In this document: in pieces, positions 51,276 through 60,121 of the stretch
How positions within the stretch are numbered: position 1 is the first letter of the stretch
Layout: every line of letters begins with the position of its first letter
From: Actinobacteria bacterium OV320
GTDB lineage: Bacteria > Actinomycetota > Actinomycetes > Streptomycetales > Streptomycetaceae
Length of the DNA: 64,000 nt
Reading direction: 5' to 3'
NCBI GenBank assembly: GCA_001298545.1
Contig: LJCX01000005.1
Coordinates: 248,001 to 312,000 of the forward strand
Notes under the pieces: generated by a model
The model's input: the letters and a program-made list of their open reading frames with translations, nothing else
Told to the model about the DNA's origin: nothing
Database searches by the model: none
Position numbers and translations under genes: made by a program

Positions 51276-52624
51276 TCCATGCCCCCGGTTCCCTCGAGCT
51301 GGCCCTCGACCCCGCCGGTCTTCTGGACGAGTTCTACATCTCGTTCTGGATCCCCGCCGCGATCCTCACCACCGCGCTCGTGATCAAGCTGCCGACCATC
51401 ATCAGACTGTGGCGGGACCCGCTGCTGCGGGCGGTCGGCGGGCTGCTGCTGCTCGCCTGCTTCGTGTTCGTCTCCGCGGCGCCCGCCACGATCGCCTGGA
51501 CCAACCAGGTCACCGGCGTACCGAACATCGCGGCCCCGCTGGTCTACTCCCTGCTCACCGCGTTCTGCGGCTCCTGTCTGCTGCTGCTCATCGCCTGGCG
51601 CAACGGTCTGTCCGACCGCACGGCGGCGACCCGCCGCGCCATGCGCTGGGTCCTGTGCCTGTACTCGGGCGTGGTCGTCGCGCTGTGGGTGCTGTTCGCC
51701 CTCGCGGACGCGCCGGTCGAGCGGCTCCGGGACCTGGACACGTACTACGCCTCGACGCCCTTCATGCGCGAGATGATCCTGTCCTACCTGCTCGCGCACA
51801 CCGTGGCCGTCCTGATCACCTCACGGCTGATCTGGAACTGGGTCCGCACCGACGGGCTCGACGCCTGGCTGCGCTGGGGGCTGAAGTCGCTCGGCGTCGG
51901 CTACGTGATCAACCTGATCTTCGACGCCGCCAAACTCACCGCCGTGGCGGCCCGCTGGACCGGCCACGACCTGGACTGGCTGAGCACCCAACTGGCCCCG
52001 CCCGTCGCCTGTCTGTCCGCGATCCTGATCGCGGTGGGGTTCATCCTCCCGCACGCCGGCCAGTACCTGCACGAAAGCTGGCGCGTCCGGCTCGCCCACC
52101 ACGAACTGCGGCCCCTGTACACGTTGATGCGGACCGTCAACGGCGGCCGCATCCCCTTCGTCCTGCACACCACACCCGAACTGCGCCTGATCCGGCGGGA
52201 GACCTTCATCCGCGACGCTCTCCTCCCACTGGCCGGCCGCATCGACGAGGAGCAGCGGCGACGGTCGCACGAGGCCGCGCTCGCCCTGGGCTTCGAGTCC
52301 GGTCACGCGAAGGCGCTCGCCGCCGCCGTGGCCGTCCAGGACGCGGCCGCCGCCAGGCGTCGCAATCCGGACGGCGATACCACCGGCTACCCCGACATCA
52401 CGGATCTGCTCCAGGAGATCGCGGCCGTGTCACGGGCCCTCCACCGCCCCGAGGACATGGCGGCGGTCCGCCGGCACACGGCCGCGCCCCCACCGGGCGG
52501 CCCCTGCCCGTCCGTCGACGACCCCGGCAGCGACGGCCACAGCAATGTCGACAGCAGCAGTGACGACAACAGCAGTGACGACAGCAGCACTGATGACCAC
52601 AGCAGAGAGCGTGCCCGTCCATGA
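51272..52624 (+). CDS. MAB_1171c-family membrane protein
   Basis: A 450-residue protein with about seven membrane segments in residues 25-265, then a cytoplasmic domain beginning HESWRVRLAHHELRPLYTLM and ending in a disordered Asp/Ser repeat tail (DSSSDDNSSDDSSTDDHS). It belongs to the family labelled MAB_1171c putative transporters; transport has not been shown. It overlaps the protease gene (GTGA) and the oxidoreductase gene (ATGA). A signalling or anchoring role with the protease is possible. Confidence 0.82.
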   Translation: MIHAPGSLELALDPAGLLDEFYISFWIPAAILTTALVIKLPTIIRLWRDPLLRAVGGLLLLACFVFVSAAPATIAWTNQVTGVPNIAAPLVYSLLTAFCGSCLLLLIAWRNGLSDRTAATRRAMRWVLCLYSGVVVALWVLFALADAPVERLRDLDTYYASTPFMREMILSYLLAHTVAVLITSRLIWNWVRTDGLDAWLRWGLKSLGVGYVINLIFDAAKLTAVAARWTGHDLDWLSTQLAPPVACLSAILIAVGFILPHAGQYLHESWRVRLAHHELRPLYTLMRTVNGGRIPFVLHTTPELRLIRRETFIRDALLPLAGRIDEEQRRRSHEAALALGFESGHAKALAAAVAVQDAAAARRRNPDGDTTGYPDITDLLQEIAAVSRALHRPEDMAAVRRHTAAPPPGGPCPSVDDPGSDGHSNVDSSSDDNSSDDSSTDDHSRERARP

Positions 52625-54015
52625 GTCAACGCCCCACCACCGCCGTCGTCCTCGGCGGCTCCCTCGCCGGCATGCTCGCCGCCGGCGCTCTGGCCTCGGT
52701 GGCCGACCGGGTCACCGTGGTCGAGCGCGATGAGCTGCCCACGGGCCCCCATCCGCGAAAGGGGCTGCCCCAGGCGCGGCACGTCCACCAGTTGTGGTCG
52801 GGCGGGGCGCGGGCCGTGGAGGAACTGCTGCCGGGTGTCACGGAGCGGCTGCGGGAGGCCGGGGCGCACCGGCTGCCCGTCACCACGGACATGGTCGTGC
52901 TGTCGCCGAAGGGCTGGTACCGGCGCTGGGCCGAGTCGCACTTCATGCTGCTGTCCGGCCGTGACCTGCTGGACGCGACGGTACGAGCACACGTCCTGGC
53001 CGATGACCGCGTCGAGTTGGCCGACCGCACCGAGGTGCTCGGGCTGGACGGCACGGACACCGCCGTCACCGGGGTCCGTGTCCGGGCCCGCGACGGCGCC
53101 GAGCGCACCCTCGCCGCCGACCTGGTGGTCGACGCCACGGGACGCGGCTCCCGTGCCGCCGAGTGGCTGACGGACCTCGGGCTGCCCGCCCCGGAGCGGC
53201 GCGAGGTCGACGCGGGACTGGCCTACGCGAGCCGCCTCTATCTGGCACCCGAAGCCGCCCGCGACGGCTTCCCGGTCGTCAACGTGATGGCGGACCCGCG
53301 CACGAGCGAGCCGGGCCGGGCGGGCGTCCTGCTCCCGATCGAGGACGGGCGGTGGCTGGTCACGCTGATCGGCACGCGCGGTGGCGAACCCTCCCCCGAC
53401 AGCGCCGACTTCGACCGGTACGCGCGCGAGGAACTACGCCATCCGCTCGTCGCCGACCTGATCGCCCGCGCCGAGCCGCTCTCGGACGTGGCGTTCACCC
53501 GTACCACGGCCAACCGCCGTGTCTTCTACGAGAAAATGCCGGCCTGGCCGGAGAACTTCGCGGTCCTCGGCGACGCGCTCGCCGCGTACAACCCGGTGTA
53601 CGGGCACGGCATGTCGGTCGCGGCCCAGGGCGCGTCGGCCATGCGGGACGTCGTACGACGGCACGGCTGGGGTGCGCCGGGACTGTCCCGGCGGATCCAG
53701 AAGGCGGTGGCCCGGCCGGTCGCGGCGGCGTGGGACCTCGCGGTCGGGCAGGACGTGTTCTTCCCGGGCGCGACGGAGAACGGCCCCACCCGACGGGACC
53801 GGCTCGTCGCCGCGTACGTGGACCGGCTGACCTTCACGGCCACGGGCAACGGGCGGGTCGCCAGAACGGTGACAGACGTGATGTCACTGGAGCGAAGAGC
53901 CGAGGTGTTGCTGGCACCGAGAATGCTGCTGGCGGCGGCGCTGGGCCCGCTCAAGCCACCGCTGAACGGGCCACCGCTGACGCCGGAGGAACGAAAAGCC
54001 GCGGAGCTGGAGTAG
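52621..54015 (+). CDS. FAD-dependent oxidoreductase (halogenase/monooxygenase-like)
   Basis: A 464-residue flavoprotein with VVLGGSLAGMLAAGALA at the N-terminus, the internal VVDATGRGSRAAEWL and the second FAD-contact GDALAAYNPVYGHGMSVAAQGA. The last pattern is typical of geranylgeranyl-reductase/tryptophan-halogenase-like proteins. The substrate is unknown. It is translationally coupled to the membrane protein gene, so it belongs to the ImmA/IrrE operon. Its stop abuts the stop of the SMP-30 gene on the other strand. Confidence 0.85.
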   Translation: MSQRPTTAVVLGGSLAGMLAAGALASVADRVTVVERDELPTGPHPRKGLPQARHVHQLWSGGARAVEELLPGVTERLREAGAHRLPVTTDMVVLSPKGWYRRWAESHFMLLSGRDLLDATVRAHVLADDRVELADRTEVLGLDGTDTAVTGVRVRARDGAERTLAADLVVDATGRGSRAAEWLTDLGLPAPERREVDAGLAYASRLYLAPEAARDGFPVVNVMADPRTSEPGRAGVLLPIEDGRWLVTLIGTRGGEPSPDSADFDRYAREELRHPLVADLIARAEPLSDVAFTRTTANRRVFYEKMPAWPENFAVLGDALAAYNPVYGHGMSVAAQGASAMRDVVRRHGWGAPGLSRRIQKAVARPVAAAWDLAVGQDVFFPGATENGPTRRDRLVAAYVDRLTFTATGNGRVARTVTDVMSLERRAEVLLAPRMLLAAALGPLKPPLNGPPLTPEERKAAELE

Positions 54016-54870
54016 TCAGCCCGCGAACGCCGGTTGTGGCAGGCCCTTCCCGGCACTCGGTATCACCAGCAGCGAGCCGGCGACCGGGTGCGGTGACTCC
54101 AGGCCCACCCGGGCGGTGGTGATGTACAGGTCGGTCAGGTCGGCCCCGCCGAACGCGCAGGCCGTGACCCTCGGGGTCGGGAGGGTGAGCACCCGGTCCA
54201 GTTCGCCCGCCGGGGTGTAGCGGCGTACCGCTCCCCCGTCCCACAGCGCCACCCACACGCAGCCGTCGGCGTCGACCGTGAGGCCGTCGGGGAAGCCTGC
54301 GCCGTCCTCGATCTCGACGAGGGTGCGGCGGTCGCCGACCCGTCCGTCCGCCGAGTACGCGAAGGCGTCGACCCGGCGCGTCGGCGAGTCGATGTAGTAC
54401 ATCAGCGTCCCGTCCGGGCTCCAGCCGGTGCCGTTGCTGACCGCCACGTCGTCGAGGACCGGCTCGGGCGGGCCGTCGCCGGTGACCCGGGACAGGGTGC
54501 CGCCGCCCGGGGCCTCGTCGTAGCGCATGGTGCCGGCCCAGAGGGAGCCGTCGGGCGCGACGGCGGCGTCGTTGGCACGGCGGCCGGGGACCGGCTCGTG
54601 GTGCAGCCAGCGAAAGCTGTCGTCCGGGTCGAGCAGGCCCACGCCGTCCCGGAGGTTGAGGACCAGGCCGCCCCCGGCGCGCGGCTTGGCCGCGCCCACG
54701 TGCTGGTGGGTCGCCCGGACCGTGCGGCGGCCGGTCGAGGGGTCGTAGCCGTGCAGGCGGGCGCCGAGTATGTCCAGCCAGAGCAGCCGGCCGGTGACCG
54801 GGTCCCAGGTCGGCCCCTCGCCGAGGGTGGCCTCGGCCCGCACGGCCACCTCGTACGACGACGTCGTCAT
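54016..54870 (-). CDS. SMP-30/gluconolactonase-family sugar lactonase
   Basis: A 284-residue six-bladed propeller enzyme that should hydrolyse sugar lactones to sugar acids using a divalent metal. Metal and substrate positions are seen in EATLGEGPTWDP (Glu), RANDAAVAPDGSLW (Asn), NGTGWSPDG (Asn) and FPDGLTVDADG (Asp). It overlaps the iclR gene (ATGA). A lactonase fits between a sugar dehydrogenase and the sugar-acid dehydratase at 25.9 kb, so the two loci may serve one oxidative pathway. Confidence 0.92.
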   Translation of the reverse strand: MTTSSYEVAVRAEATLGEGPTWDPVTGRLLWLDILGARLHGYDPSTGRRTVRATHQHVGAAKPRAGGGLVLNLRDGVGLLDPDDSFRWLHHEPVPGRRANDAAVAPDGSLWAGTMRYDEAPGGGTLSRVTGDGPPEPVLDDVAVSNGTGWSPDGTLMYYIDSPTRRVDAFAYSADGRVGDRRTLVEIEDGAGFPDGLTVDADGCVWVALWDGGAVRRYTPAGELDRVLTLPTPRVTACAFGGADLTDLYITTARVGLESPHPVAGSLLVIPSAGKGLPQPAFAG

Positions 54871-55640
54871 GCCACGCTCCGGTAGCCCAGCAGCTCGGAC
54901 AGCTCGGCGGCGCCCTTGGCGGCGAGCTGCTCCAGTTCCGCCAGGCGCTCGTCGCTCCAGCGGATCATCGGCACGGAGATGGACAGGGCGGCGACGACCT
55001 GACCCGTGCGGTCGCGCACCGGCGCCGCCACACAGCTGACGTCCGGGTTGGACTCGCGGCTCTCCACCGCGACGCCCCGCTCCCGGATCTCCGCCAGTGC
55101 CTCACGCAGGGCGCCGGGCTCGGTGATGCTGTTCGGGGTCATCCGGATCAGGTCGGCGTCGTCGGGGATGCGCGCGCTGAGCTCCGGCTCGGAGAGCGAG
55201 GCCAGCAGCATCTTGCCGACGGACGTGCAGTGGGCCGGAAGACGACGGCCGGCGGCCGACACCATCCGGACCGCGTGCGTGGAGTCGACCTTGGCGATGT
55301 AGATGACGTCCGTGCCCTCCAGGATCGCCACGTGGACCGTCTCGTCACACGTCTCAGCGACGGAGCGCGCGACCTGCTGACCCTCGGCGGCGAGGTCGAG
55401 CTGCTCGGCGTAGCGGCTGCCGAGCTGGTACGGACGTACGCCGAGGCGGTAGCGTCCGGGCTGTCCCGGTACGGCCACGATGTACGACCGTGCCGAGAGT
55501 GTGGTCACCAATTCGTGCACGGTGGTGCGCGGAAGCTGGAGCTTGCGCACGATGTCGGGGGCGGAGAGCGAACCGTCCCCGTCGAGGAAGAGCTCGAGAA
55601 TGTCGAGAGCTCGGGTCACGGCAGGTACGAGGCGTCCCAC
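54867..55640 (-). CDS. IclR-family transcriptional regulator
   Basis: A 257-residue IclR protein: winged helix in the first 75 residues (ALDILELFLDGDGSLSAPDIVRKLQLPRTTVHELVTTL) and an effector domain with AHCTSVGKMLLASL and RESNPDVSCVAAPVRD. It is cotranslated with the lactonase. A copy of the regional operator motif and an 11-bp inverted repeat lie directly upstream, suggesting autoregulation and possible control of the arabinan and sugar-acid genes. Confidence 0.93.
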   Translation of the reverse strand: MGRLVPAVTRALDILELFLDGDGSLSAPDIVRKLQLPRTTVHELVTTLSARSYIVAVPGQPGRYRLGVRPYQLGSRYAEQLDLAAEGQQVARSVAETCDETVHVAILEGTDVIYIAKVDSTHAVRMVSAAGRRLPAHCTSVGKMLLASLSEPELSARIPDDADLIRMTPNSITEPGALREALAEIRERGVAVESRESNPDVSCVAAPVRDRTGQVVAALSISVPMIRWSDERLAELEQLAAKGAAELSELLGYRSVA

Positions 55641-55673
55641 GACAGGCCCCCTCCCTTAGTTGGTCGTCTCAGT

Positions 55674-55720
55674 GCCTGTGTTCGAGATTTCAACAGGCGA
55701 TCGGCATGACGAACACAGGC
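55674..55720. promoter_or_regulatory. Operator region of the iclR-lactonase operon
   Basis: GTTCGAGATTTCAAC (55680-55694) is a copy of the regional motif. It overlaps the left arm of a perfect 11-bp inverted repeat, GCCTGTGTTCG (55674-55684) and CGAACACAGGC (55710-55720). It lies 34-80 bp upstream of the iclR start. Confidence 0.7.
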
Positions 55721-55794
55721 TGTCATACGGCGTTGCGCCGGGCAATGGTCGGGAAACGCACAGTGGCCCGGAGCAGGGCGCCGGGTGGGCCAGG

Positions 55795-56394
55795 ATGGAG
55801 AGCATGCCGACCCAGAAACGCCTCACCGGCTCGTTCACGGCGCTCGATTTCCAGCAGGTCCTGCTGCGCCGCATGGCCGATCACAACCCTGACCTGGTGG
55901 AGGACGCCCGCCATGCGCTGGGGGTCTCCCTCGCACAGATGCGGGAGGCCAACAAGCGTTGGCAGGCGATGCTCCACTCCCCGCACGCCCGGGGCTCGCT
56001 GCCCCGCTACCGCTCGGTCCTCGGCGAACCGGAGTCCCGGACGCCCCGCCGCGTCGGGGACCTCGACTGCGAGGCCTGGCTCTGGCCGCTGCCCCTCTGG
56101 CCCGACCTGCGCTTCGAGGTGCTCCTCGCGCCGAACGGCGGCGTCTGGAACGAGTGGCTGGTCCGCGCCCCGGGAGCCGCGCCGCCGCGCCTGACGAGCC
56201 TCGACGACCTCACCCCCTGGTCCTGCACGGTCGACGAGGCCGCGCACGCCTTCGCCCCGGCCCGCCCGCTGGAGGGCACCGCCCCCACCCGCTGGGGACT
56301 GGCCTTCACGGCCCCGGACGGCTGGGGCGTACGACGGGAGGTCGTCGCCGAGTTCACCTGGGGGCTGCTGCAACGGACGGGGATCCGGGAGTAG
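55795..56394 (+). CDS. Conserved hypothetical protein
   Basis: A cytoplasmic protein of about 199 residues. The first part is helical (FQQVLLRRMADHNPDLVEDARHALGVSLAQMREANKRWQAM) and the second rich in Trp and Pro (DCEAWLWPLPLWPDLRFEVLL, GVWNEWLVRAP). Starts at ATG 55795 or 55804 are both possible; GGAGAG lies just before the second. I do not recognise the family. It is divergent from iclR and convergent with the ATP-grasp gene. Confidence 0.78.
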   Translation: MESMPTQKRLTGSFTALDFQQVLLRRMADHNPDLVEDARHALGVSLAQMREANKRWQAMLHSPHARGSLPRYRSVLGEPESRTPRRVGDLDCEAWLWPLPLWPDLRFEVLLAPNGGVWNEWLVRAPGAAPPRLTSLDDLTPWSCTVDEAAHAFAPARPLEGTAPTRWGLAFTAPDGWGVRREVVAEFTWGLLQRTGIRE

Positions 56395-56427
56395 CGACGG
56401 CCGGTGGGGGCGCGGGAGTGGGGGCGA

Positions 56428-57312
56428 TCAGGGGGTGGCGGCCGCCGCCAGGATCGCCGCCACGACGGTCGGCACCGACTCCGGGTGCAGGAACAGGAAC
56501 AGGTTCGGCTCGACCAGTTCCAGCTCCATCACGCGCGGCTCCCCGTCGTCGCCGTCCACGAGGTCGACCCGGGCGTAGAGCAGCTCCGGCGCGTCCGGTA
56601 CGGCGGCCAGGGCGCGTTCGGCGACGGCGAGCTCGGCCGGGGTGGGGGTCCAGGGCTCCAGGCCGGGGTGGGCGACCTTGTCCGCGTCGAAGGCGGTGCC
56701 GGGGGCCAGTACGGCCCGCTTGCGGCTGGCGTGCAGCAGGCGCCCGCCGAAGAACTGCAGGGCGCGCTCCCCACCGGTGTCGATGCTCCGCATGTACGGC
56801 TGCACCATCGCCGTCAGCCCTTCGGCGTGCATCCGCGCGAGGTGCCGTACGGCCGCCTCGCGCCGGTCGGGCGTGTAGCGGGCGGCGTACCGGGCGCCGG
56901 CGCCGGAGGTGGGCTTGACGACGTACTCGTGGTCGCCCGGCAGCCCCGCGGGGGCGTCGGCGTCGCCCGGGGCGAGATAGCGGGTGGGGACCGTGGGCAC
57001 GCCGGCCGCCGCGAGCTCCCCGATGTACCGCTTGTCGGTGTTCCAGCGCACGACGGAGGCCGGGTTGGCCAGCCGCGTCAGTTTGCCGCACCGCTCCGCC
57101 CAGGCCGTGAACTCGGCGGCACGCCAGCTGTAGTCCCAGGTCGAGCGGATGACGGCGAGGTCGTAGGAGGCCCAGTCGGCATCGGCGTCGTCCCAGCACA
57201 CGACGTCCGCCTCGGCACCGGCCGCCGCCAGCGCCGCCCGCAGCCCGGGAAGGTCGCGGTCCTTGCTCGGCTCCGGCCGGGGGTCGTAGGTGACGAGGGC
57301 GACTCGGGGCAC
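56428..57312 (-). CDS. ATP-grasp domain protein
   Basis: A 294-residue stand-alone ATP-grasp enzyme, a class that joins carboxylates to amines or thiols using ATP. Visible are VVCWDDADADWASYDLAVIRSTWDY at the N-terminus, the phosphate/Lys region YVVKPTSGAGARYAARY, and the metal-binding end VMELELVEPNLFLFLHPES. This start resembles the RimK-like/glutathione-synthetase-like hypotheticals. The GTG at 57312 fits the length. It is divergent from a MerR-PP2C gene and a large palindrome lies between them. Substrates are unknown. Confidence 0.87.
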   Translation of the reverse strand: MPRVALVTYDPRPEPSKDRDLPGLRAALAAAGAEADVVCWDDADADWASYDLAVIRSTWDYSWRAAEFTAWAERCGKLTRLANPASVVRWNTDKRYIGELAAAGVPTVPTRYLAPGDADAPAGLPGDHEYVVKPTSGAGARYAARYTPDRREAAVRHLARMHAEGLTAMVQPYMRSIDTGGERALQFFGGRLLHASRKRAVLAPGTAFDADKVAHPGLEPWTPTPAELAVAERALAAVPDAPELLYARVDLVDGDDGEPRVMELELVEPNLFLFLHPESVPTVVAAILAAAATP

Positions 57313-57362
57313 GGCGGGACTCCGTTCTCGCACGCCTGTACATCCGTCCACCCGCAGGGATG

Positions 57363-57394
57363 CACAGACGTACGGATGCATTCGTACGTCTGTG
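57363..57394. promoter_or_regulatory. 32-bp palindrome between divergent ATP-grasp and MerR-PP2C genes
   Basis: CACAGACGTACG (57363-57374) and CGTACGTCTGTG (57383-57394) are perfect complements. The eight bases between them (GATGCATT) are also symmetric except for one pair. The site is 50 bp from the ATP-grasp start and 130 bp from the MerR start. A strong operator is likely; which protein binds it is unknown. Confidence 0.85.
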
Positions 57395-57521
57395 TGGTAC
57401 CTCCGCAGGTTAACGGCCGTCCCCGCGACCGGGACAACCCGTTTGACCTTCCCCCTCGGGGAAGCCCCAGCATCGGTGGCGGGAACACGAAAGCGGCAGC
57501 GGCGGCGACGGGGAGACCGGC

Positions 57522-58592
57522 ATGGGCATACGGACGCTGACGATCGGCGCCTTCGCACGGGCCTGCCGGCTGTCGCCGAAGGCACTGCGTCTGTACGACG
57601 AGCTGGACCTGCTGCGGCCCGCCCGGGTCGACCCGGCCACCGGGTACCGCCACTACGCGGTGGAGCAGCTGGAGCAGGCCCGGCTCGTGGCGTGGCTGCG
57701 CCGCCTCGGTATGCCGCTGGCCCGGATCCGTGAGATCCGCGCCCTCGACGACCCGGCGGCCGCCGCCCGGGAGATCCGCGCGTACTGGGCGCGGGTCGAG
57801 GCGGAGACGGCCGCGCGACGGGATCTCGCCGCGTTCCTCGTGGACCACCTCTCGGACACCGCACGAAGGGACACCGCCATGCTCGAACTCCGTTACTGCG
57901 CCCGCTCCGACCGGGGCCTGGTCCGGCCCGCCAACCAGGACACCGCCTACGCGGGCGCCCGTCTCCTCGCCGTGGCCGACGGATTCGGTACGGACGGCGG
58001 GCCCGCGAGCAGCGCCGCCGTCGAGGCGCTGAAGTTCCTCGACACCGAGGAGGCACCGGCGGGCGGGGTGCTCAACCTGCTGGAGGACGCGGTGCGGGGC
58101 GCGAGCGACGCAGTGCGGGACGTGTCCGACGGCACCGACGAGACCGGCACCACGCTGACCGCGCTGCTGTGGACGGGATCGCGCCTGGCCCTCGTCCACA
58201 TCGGGGACTCCCGCGCCTACCTGCTGCGCGACGGCGGCCTGTTCCGCATCACGCACGACCACACGGTCGTCCAGTCACTGCTCGACGAGGGCCGGCTGAC
58301 CCCCGAGGAGGCCCTGAGCCACCCCCGGCCCGCCCTGCTCCTGAAGGCCCTGTCCGGCGGCAGCCACGGCACCCCCGACCTCCGTCTGCACGACGCCCGC
58401 CCCGGCGACCGCTACCTCCTGTGCTCCGACGGCCTGTCGACCGTCGTCCCCGACGACGACATCCGCGCCCTCCTCGGCACGACCCCGGCCCCGGACGCCG
58501 CCGTGCACGCGCTGGTGAGCGCCGCGAACGGCGCCGGCGGGCCGGACAACGTCAGTTGCGTCGTCGCGGACGTGGTGGAGGCGGCGGCCTGA
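57522..58592 (+). CDS. MerR-type DNA-binding domain fused to a PP2C phosphatase domain
   Basis: A 356-residue fusion. Residues 1-115 are a MerR helix-turn-helix plus dimerisation helix (TIGAFARACRLSPKALRLYDELDLLRPARVDPATGYRHY). Residues 124-354 are a PP2C Ser/Thr phosphatase: SDRGLVRPANQDTAY, LAVADGFG, GTTLTALLW, HIGDSRAYLLRDG, LLCSDGLSTVV and GGPDNVSCVV carry the metal-binding aspartates. MerR regulators normally end in a small effector-binding part, so here a phosphatase replaces the sensor. The ATG follows GGGGAG. Confidence 0.93.
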   Translation: MGIRTLTIGAFARACRLSPKALRLYDELDLLRPARVDPATGYRHYAVEQLEQARLVAWLRRLGMPLARIREIRALDDPAAAAREIRAYWARVEAETAARRDLAAFLVDHLSDTARRDTAMLELRYCARSDRGLVRPANQDTAYAGARLLAVADGFGTDGGPASSAAVEALKFLDTEEAPAGGVLNLLEDAVRGASDAVRDVSDGTDETGTTLTALLWTGSRLALVHIGDSRAYLLRDGGLFRITHDHTVVQSLLDEGRLTPEEALSHPRPALLLKALSGGSHGTPDLRLHDARPGDRYLLCSDGLSTVVPDDDIRALLGTTPAPDAAVHALVSAANGAGGPDNVSCVVADVVEAAA

Positions 58593-58663
58593 CAGGTGAG
58601 GGCTGGGCGCGTGGGGTATGAACGGATCTGTCGTGTCCCGCAGCCACTCAAGGAGCCCGTTCC

Positions 58664-60121
58664 GTGTCCTCTCTCTTCCCGGCCCTGACGGACGACCCGT
58701 CCGGGCGCCCCGCCCTGCGGTTCGGCGAGCGTTCCCTGACGTACGCGCAGCTCGCCTCGGCGGCCGGCGCCGTCGGAGCGCGGGTGCGGGAGGAGGGGAG
58801 GGTCGCCGTGTGGGCGACCCCGTCGCTGGAGACCGCCGTCGCGGTGGTGGGCGCCCTGCTCGCCGGGGTGGCCGCCGTGCCGCTGAACCCGAAGTCGGGC
58901 GACAAGGAGCTCGGGCACATCCTGGGCGACAGCGCGCCGCGGGTGGTCCTGGCGGCCCCCGGCGACGAACTGCCCGCCGCGCTGCGGGAGCTGGCACGGA
59001 TCGATGTCGAGGTGGACGACCAGGTCGGCGAGGTCGGCGGACTCGGCGTCGGGGCGGCCGTCGGTGACGAGGACCCCGCCCTCGTCGTCTACACCTCCGG
59101 CACCACCGGGCCGCCCAAGGGCGCGGTGATCCCGCGTCGCGCGATCGCCACGACCCTGGACGCGCTCGCCGACGCCTGGCAGTGGACCGGGGAGGACGTC
59201 CTCGTGCACGGGCTGCCGCTGTTCCATGTGCACGGGCTGGTGCTCGGCATCCTCGGGCCGCTGCGGCGCGGCGGGCCGGTACGGCATCTCGGGAGGTTCG
59301 GCACGGAGGGCGTGACACGGGAACTGAGCACCGGGGCGAGCATGCTCTTCGGGGTGCCGACGATGTACCACCGCATCGCCGAGGCGCTGCCCGACGACCC
59401 CGCGCTGGCCAAGGCGCTCGCCGGGGCGCGGCTGCTGGTGTCCGGTTCGGCCGCGCTGCCCGTGCACGACCACGAGCGGATCGCGGCCGCGACCGGGCGG
59501 CGGGTGATCGAGCGGTACGGGATGACGGAGACCCTGATGAACACCAGCGTCCGGGCGGACGGGGAGGCGCGGGCGGGGACCGTCGGGGTGCCGCTGCCCG
59601 GCGTGGAGCTGCGGCTGGTGGACGAGGACGGGTCGGCCGTCGAGGCGTACGACGGGGAGAGCGTCGGGGAGATCCAGGTACGGGGGCCGAACCTGTTCAC
59701 CGAGTACCTCAACCGGCCCGACGCGACGGCCGCGGCCTTCACCTCCGACGGCTGGTTCCGCACGGGTGATGTGGCCGTGCGCGACCCCGACGGCTATGTC
59801 CGGATCGTGGGGCGCAAGGCGACCGACCTCATCAAGAGCGGCGGGTACAAGATCGGGGCCGGTGAGATCGAGAACGCGCTGCTGGAGCATCCGGGAGTGC
59901 GCGAGGCCGCCGTCACCGGGGAGCCGGACGCGGACCTCGGGGAGCGGATCGTCGCGTGGGTCGTGCCGGCGGATCCCGAAGCCCTGCCGTCCGAGGGCGA
60001 GTTGGCCGACCACGTGGCCCGTCGGCTGGCGCCGCACAAGCGGCCCCGTGTGGTGCGCTATCTCGACGCGCTGCCCCGCAACGACATGGGGAAGATCATG
60101 AAGCGGGCGCTGCCGTCATGA
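58664..60121 (+). CDS. matB: Malonyl-CoA synthetase MatB
   Basis: A 485-residue AMP-forming synthetase closely resembling S. coelicolor MatB, which makes malonyl- or methylmalonyl-CoA from the free acid, ATP and CoA. The P-loop is VVYTSGTTGPPKG, followed by LPLFHVHGLVLGILGPLRRGG, YGMTETLMNTS, and the catalytic Lys477 in MGKIMKRAL. The GTG follows AAGGAG by eight bases. It overlaps the carboxyltransferase gene by four bases, so both act on short acyl-CoA supply for fatty acids or polyketides. Confidence 0.96.
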   Translation: MSSLFPALTDDPSGRPALRFGERSLTYAQLASAAGAVGARVREEGRVAVWATPSLETAVAVVGALLAGVAAVPLNPKSGDKELGHILGDSAPRVVLAAPGDELPAALRELARIDVEVDDQVGEVGGLGVGAAVGDEDPALVVYTSGTTGPPKGAVIPRRAIATTLDALADAWQWTGEDVLVHGLPLFHVHGLVLGILGPLRRGGPVRHLGRFGTEGVTRELSTGASMLFGVPTMYHRIAEALPDDPALAKALAGARLLVSGSAALPVHDHERIAAATGRRVIERYGMTETLMNTSVRADGEARAGTVGVPLPGVELRLVDEDGSAVEAYDGESVGEIQVRGPNLFTEYLNRPDATAAAFTSDGWFRTGDVAVRDPDGYVRIVGRKATDLIKSGGYKIGAGEIENALLEHPGVREAAVTGEPDADLGERIVAWVVPADPEALPSEGELADHVARRLAPHKRPRVVRYLDALPRNDMGKIMKRALPS

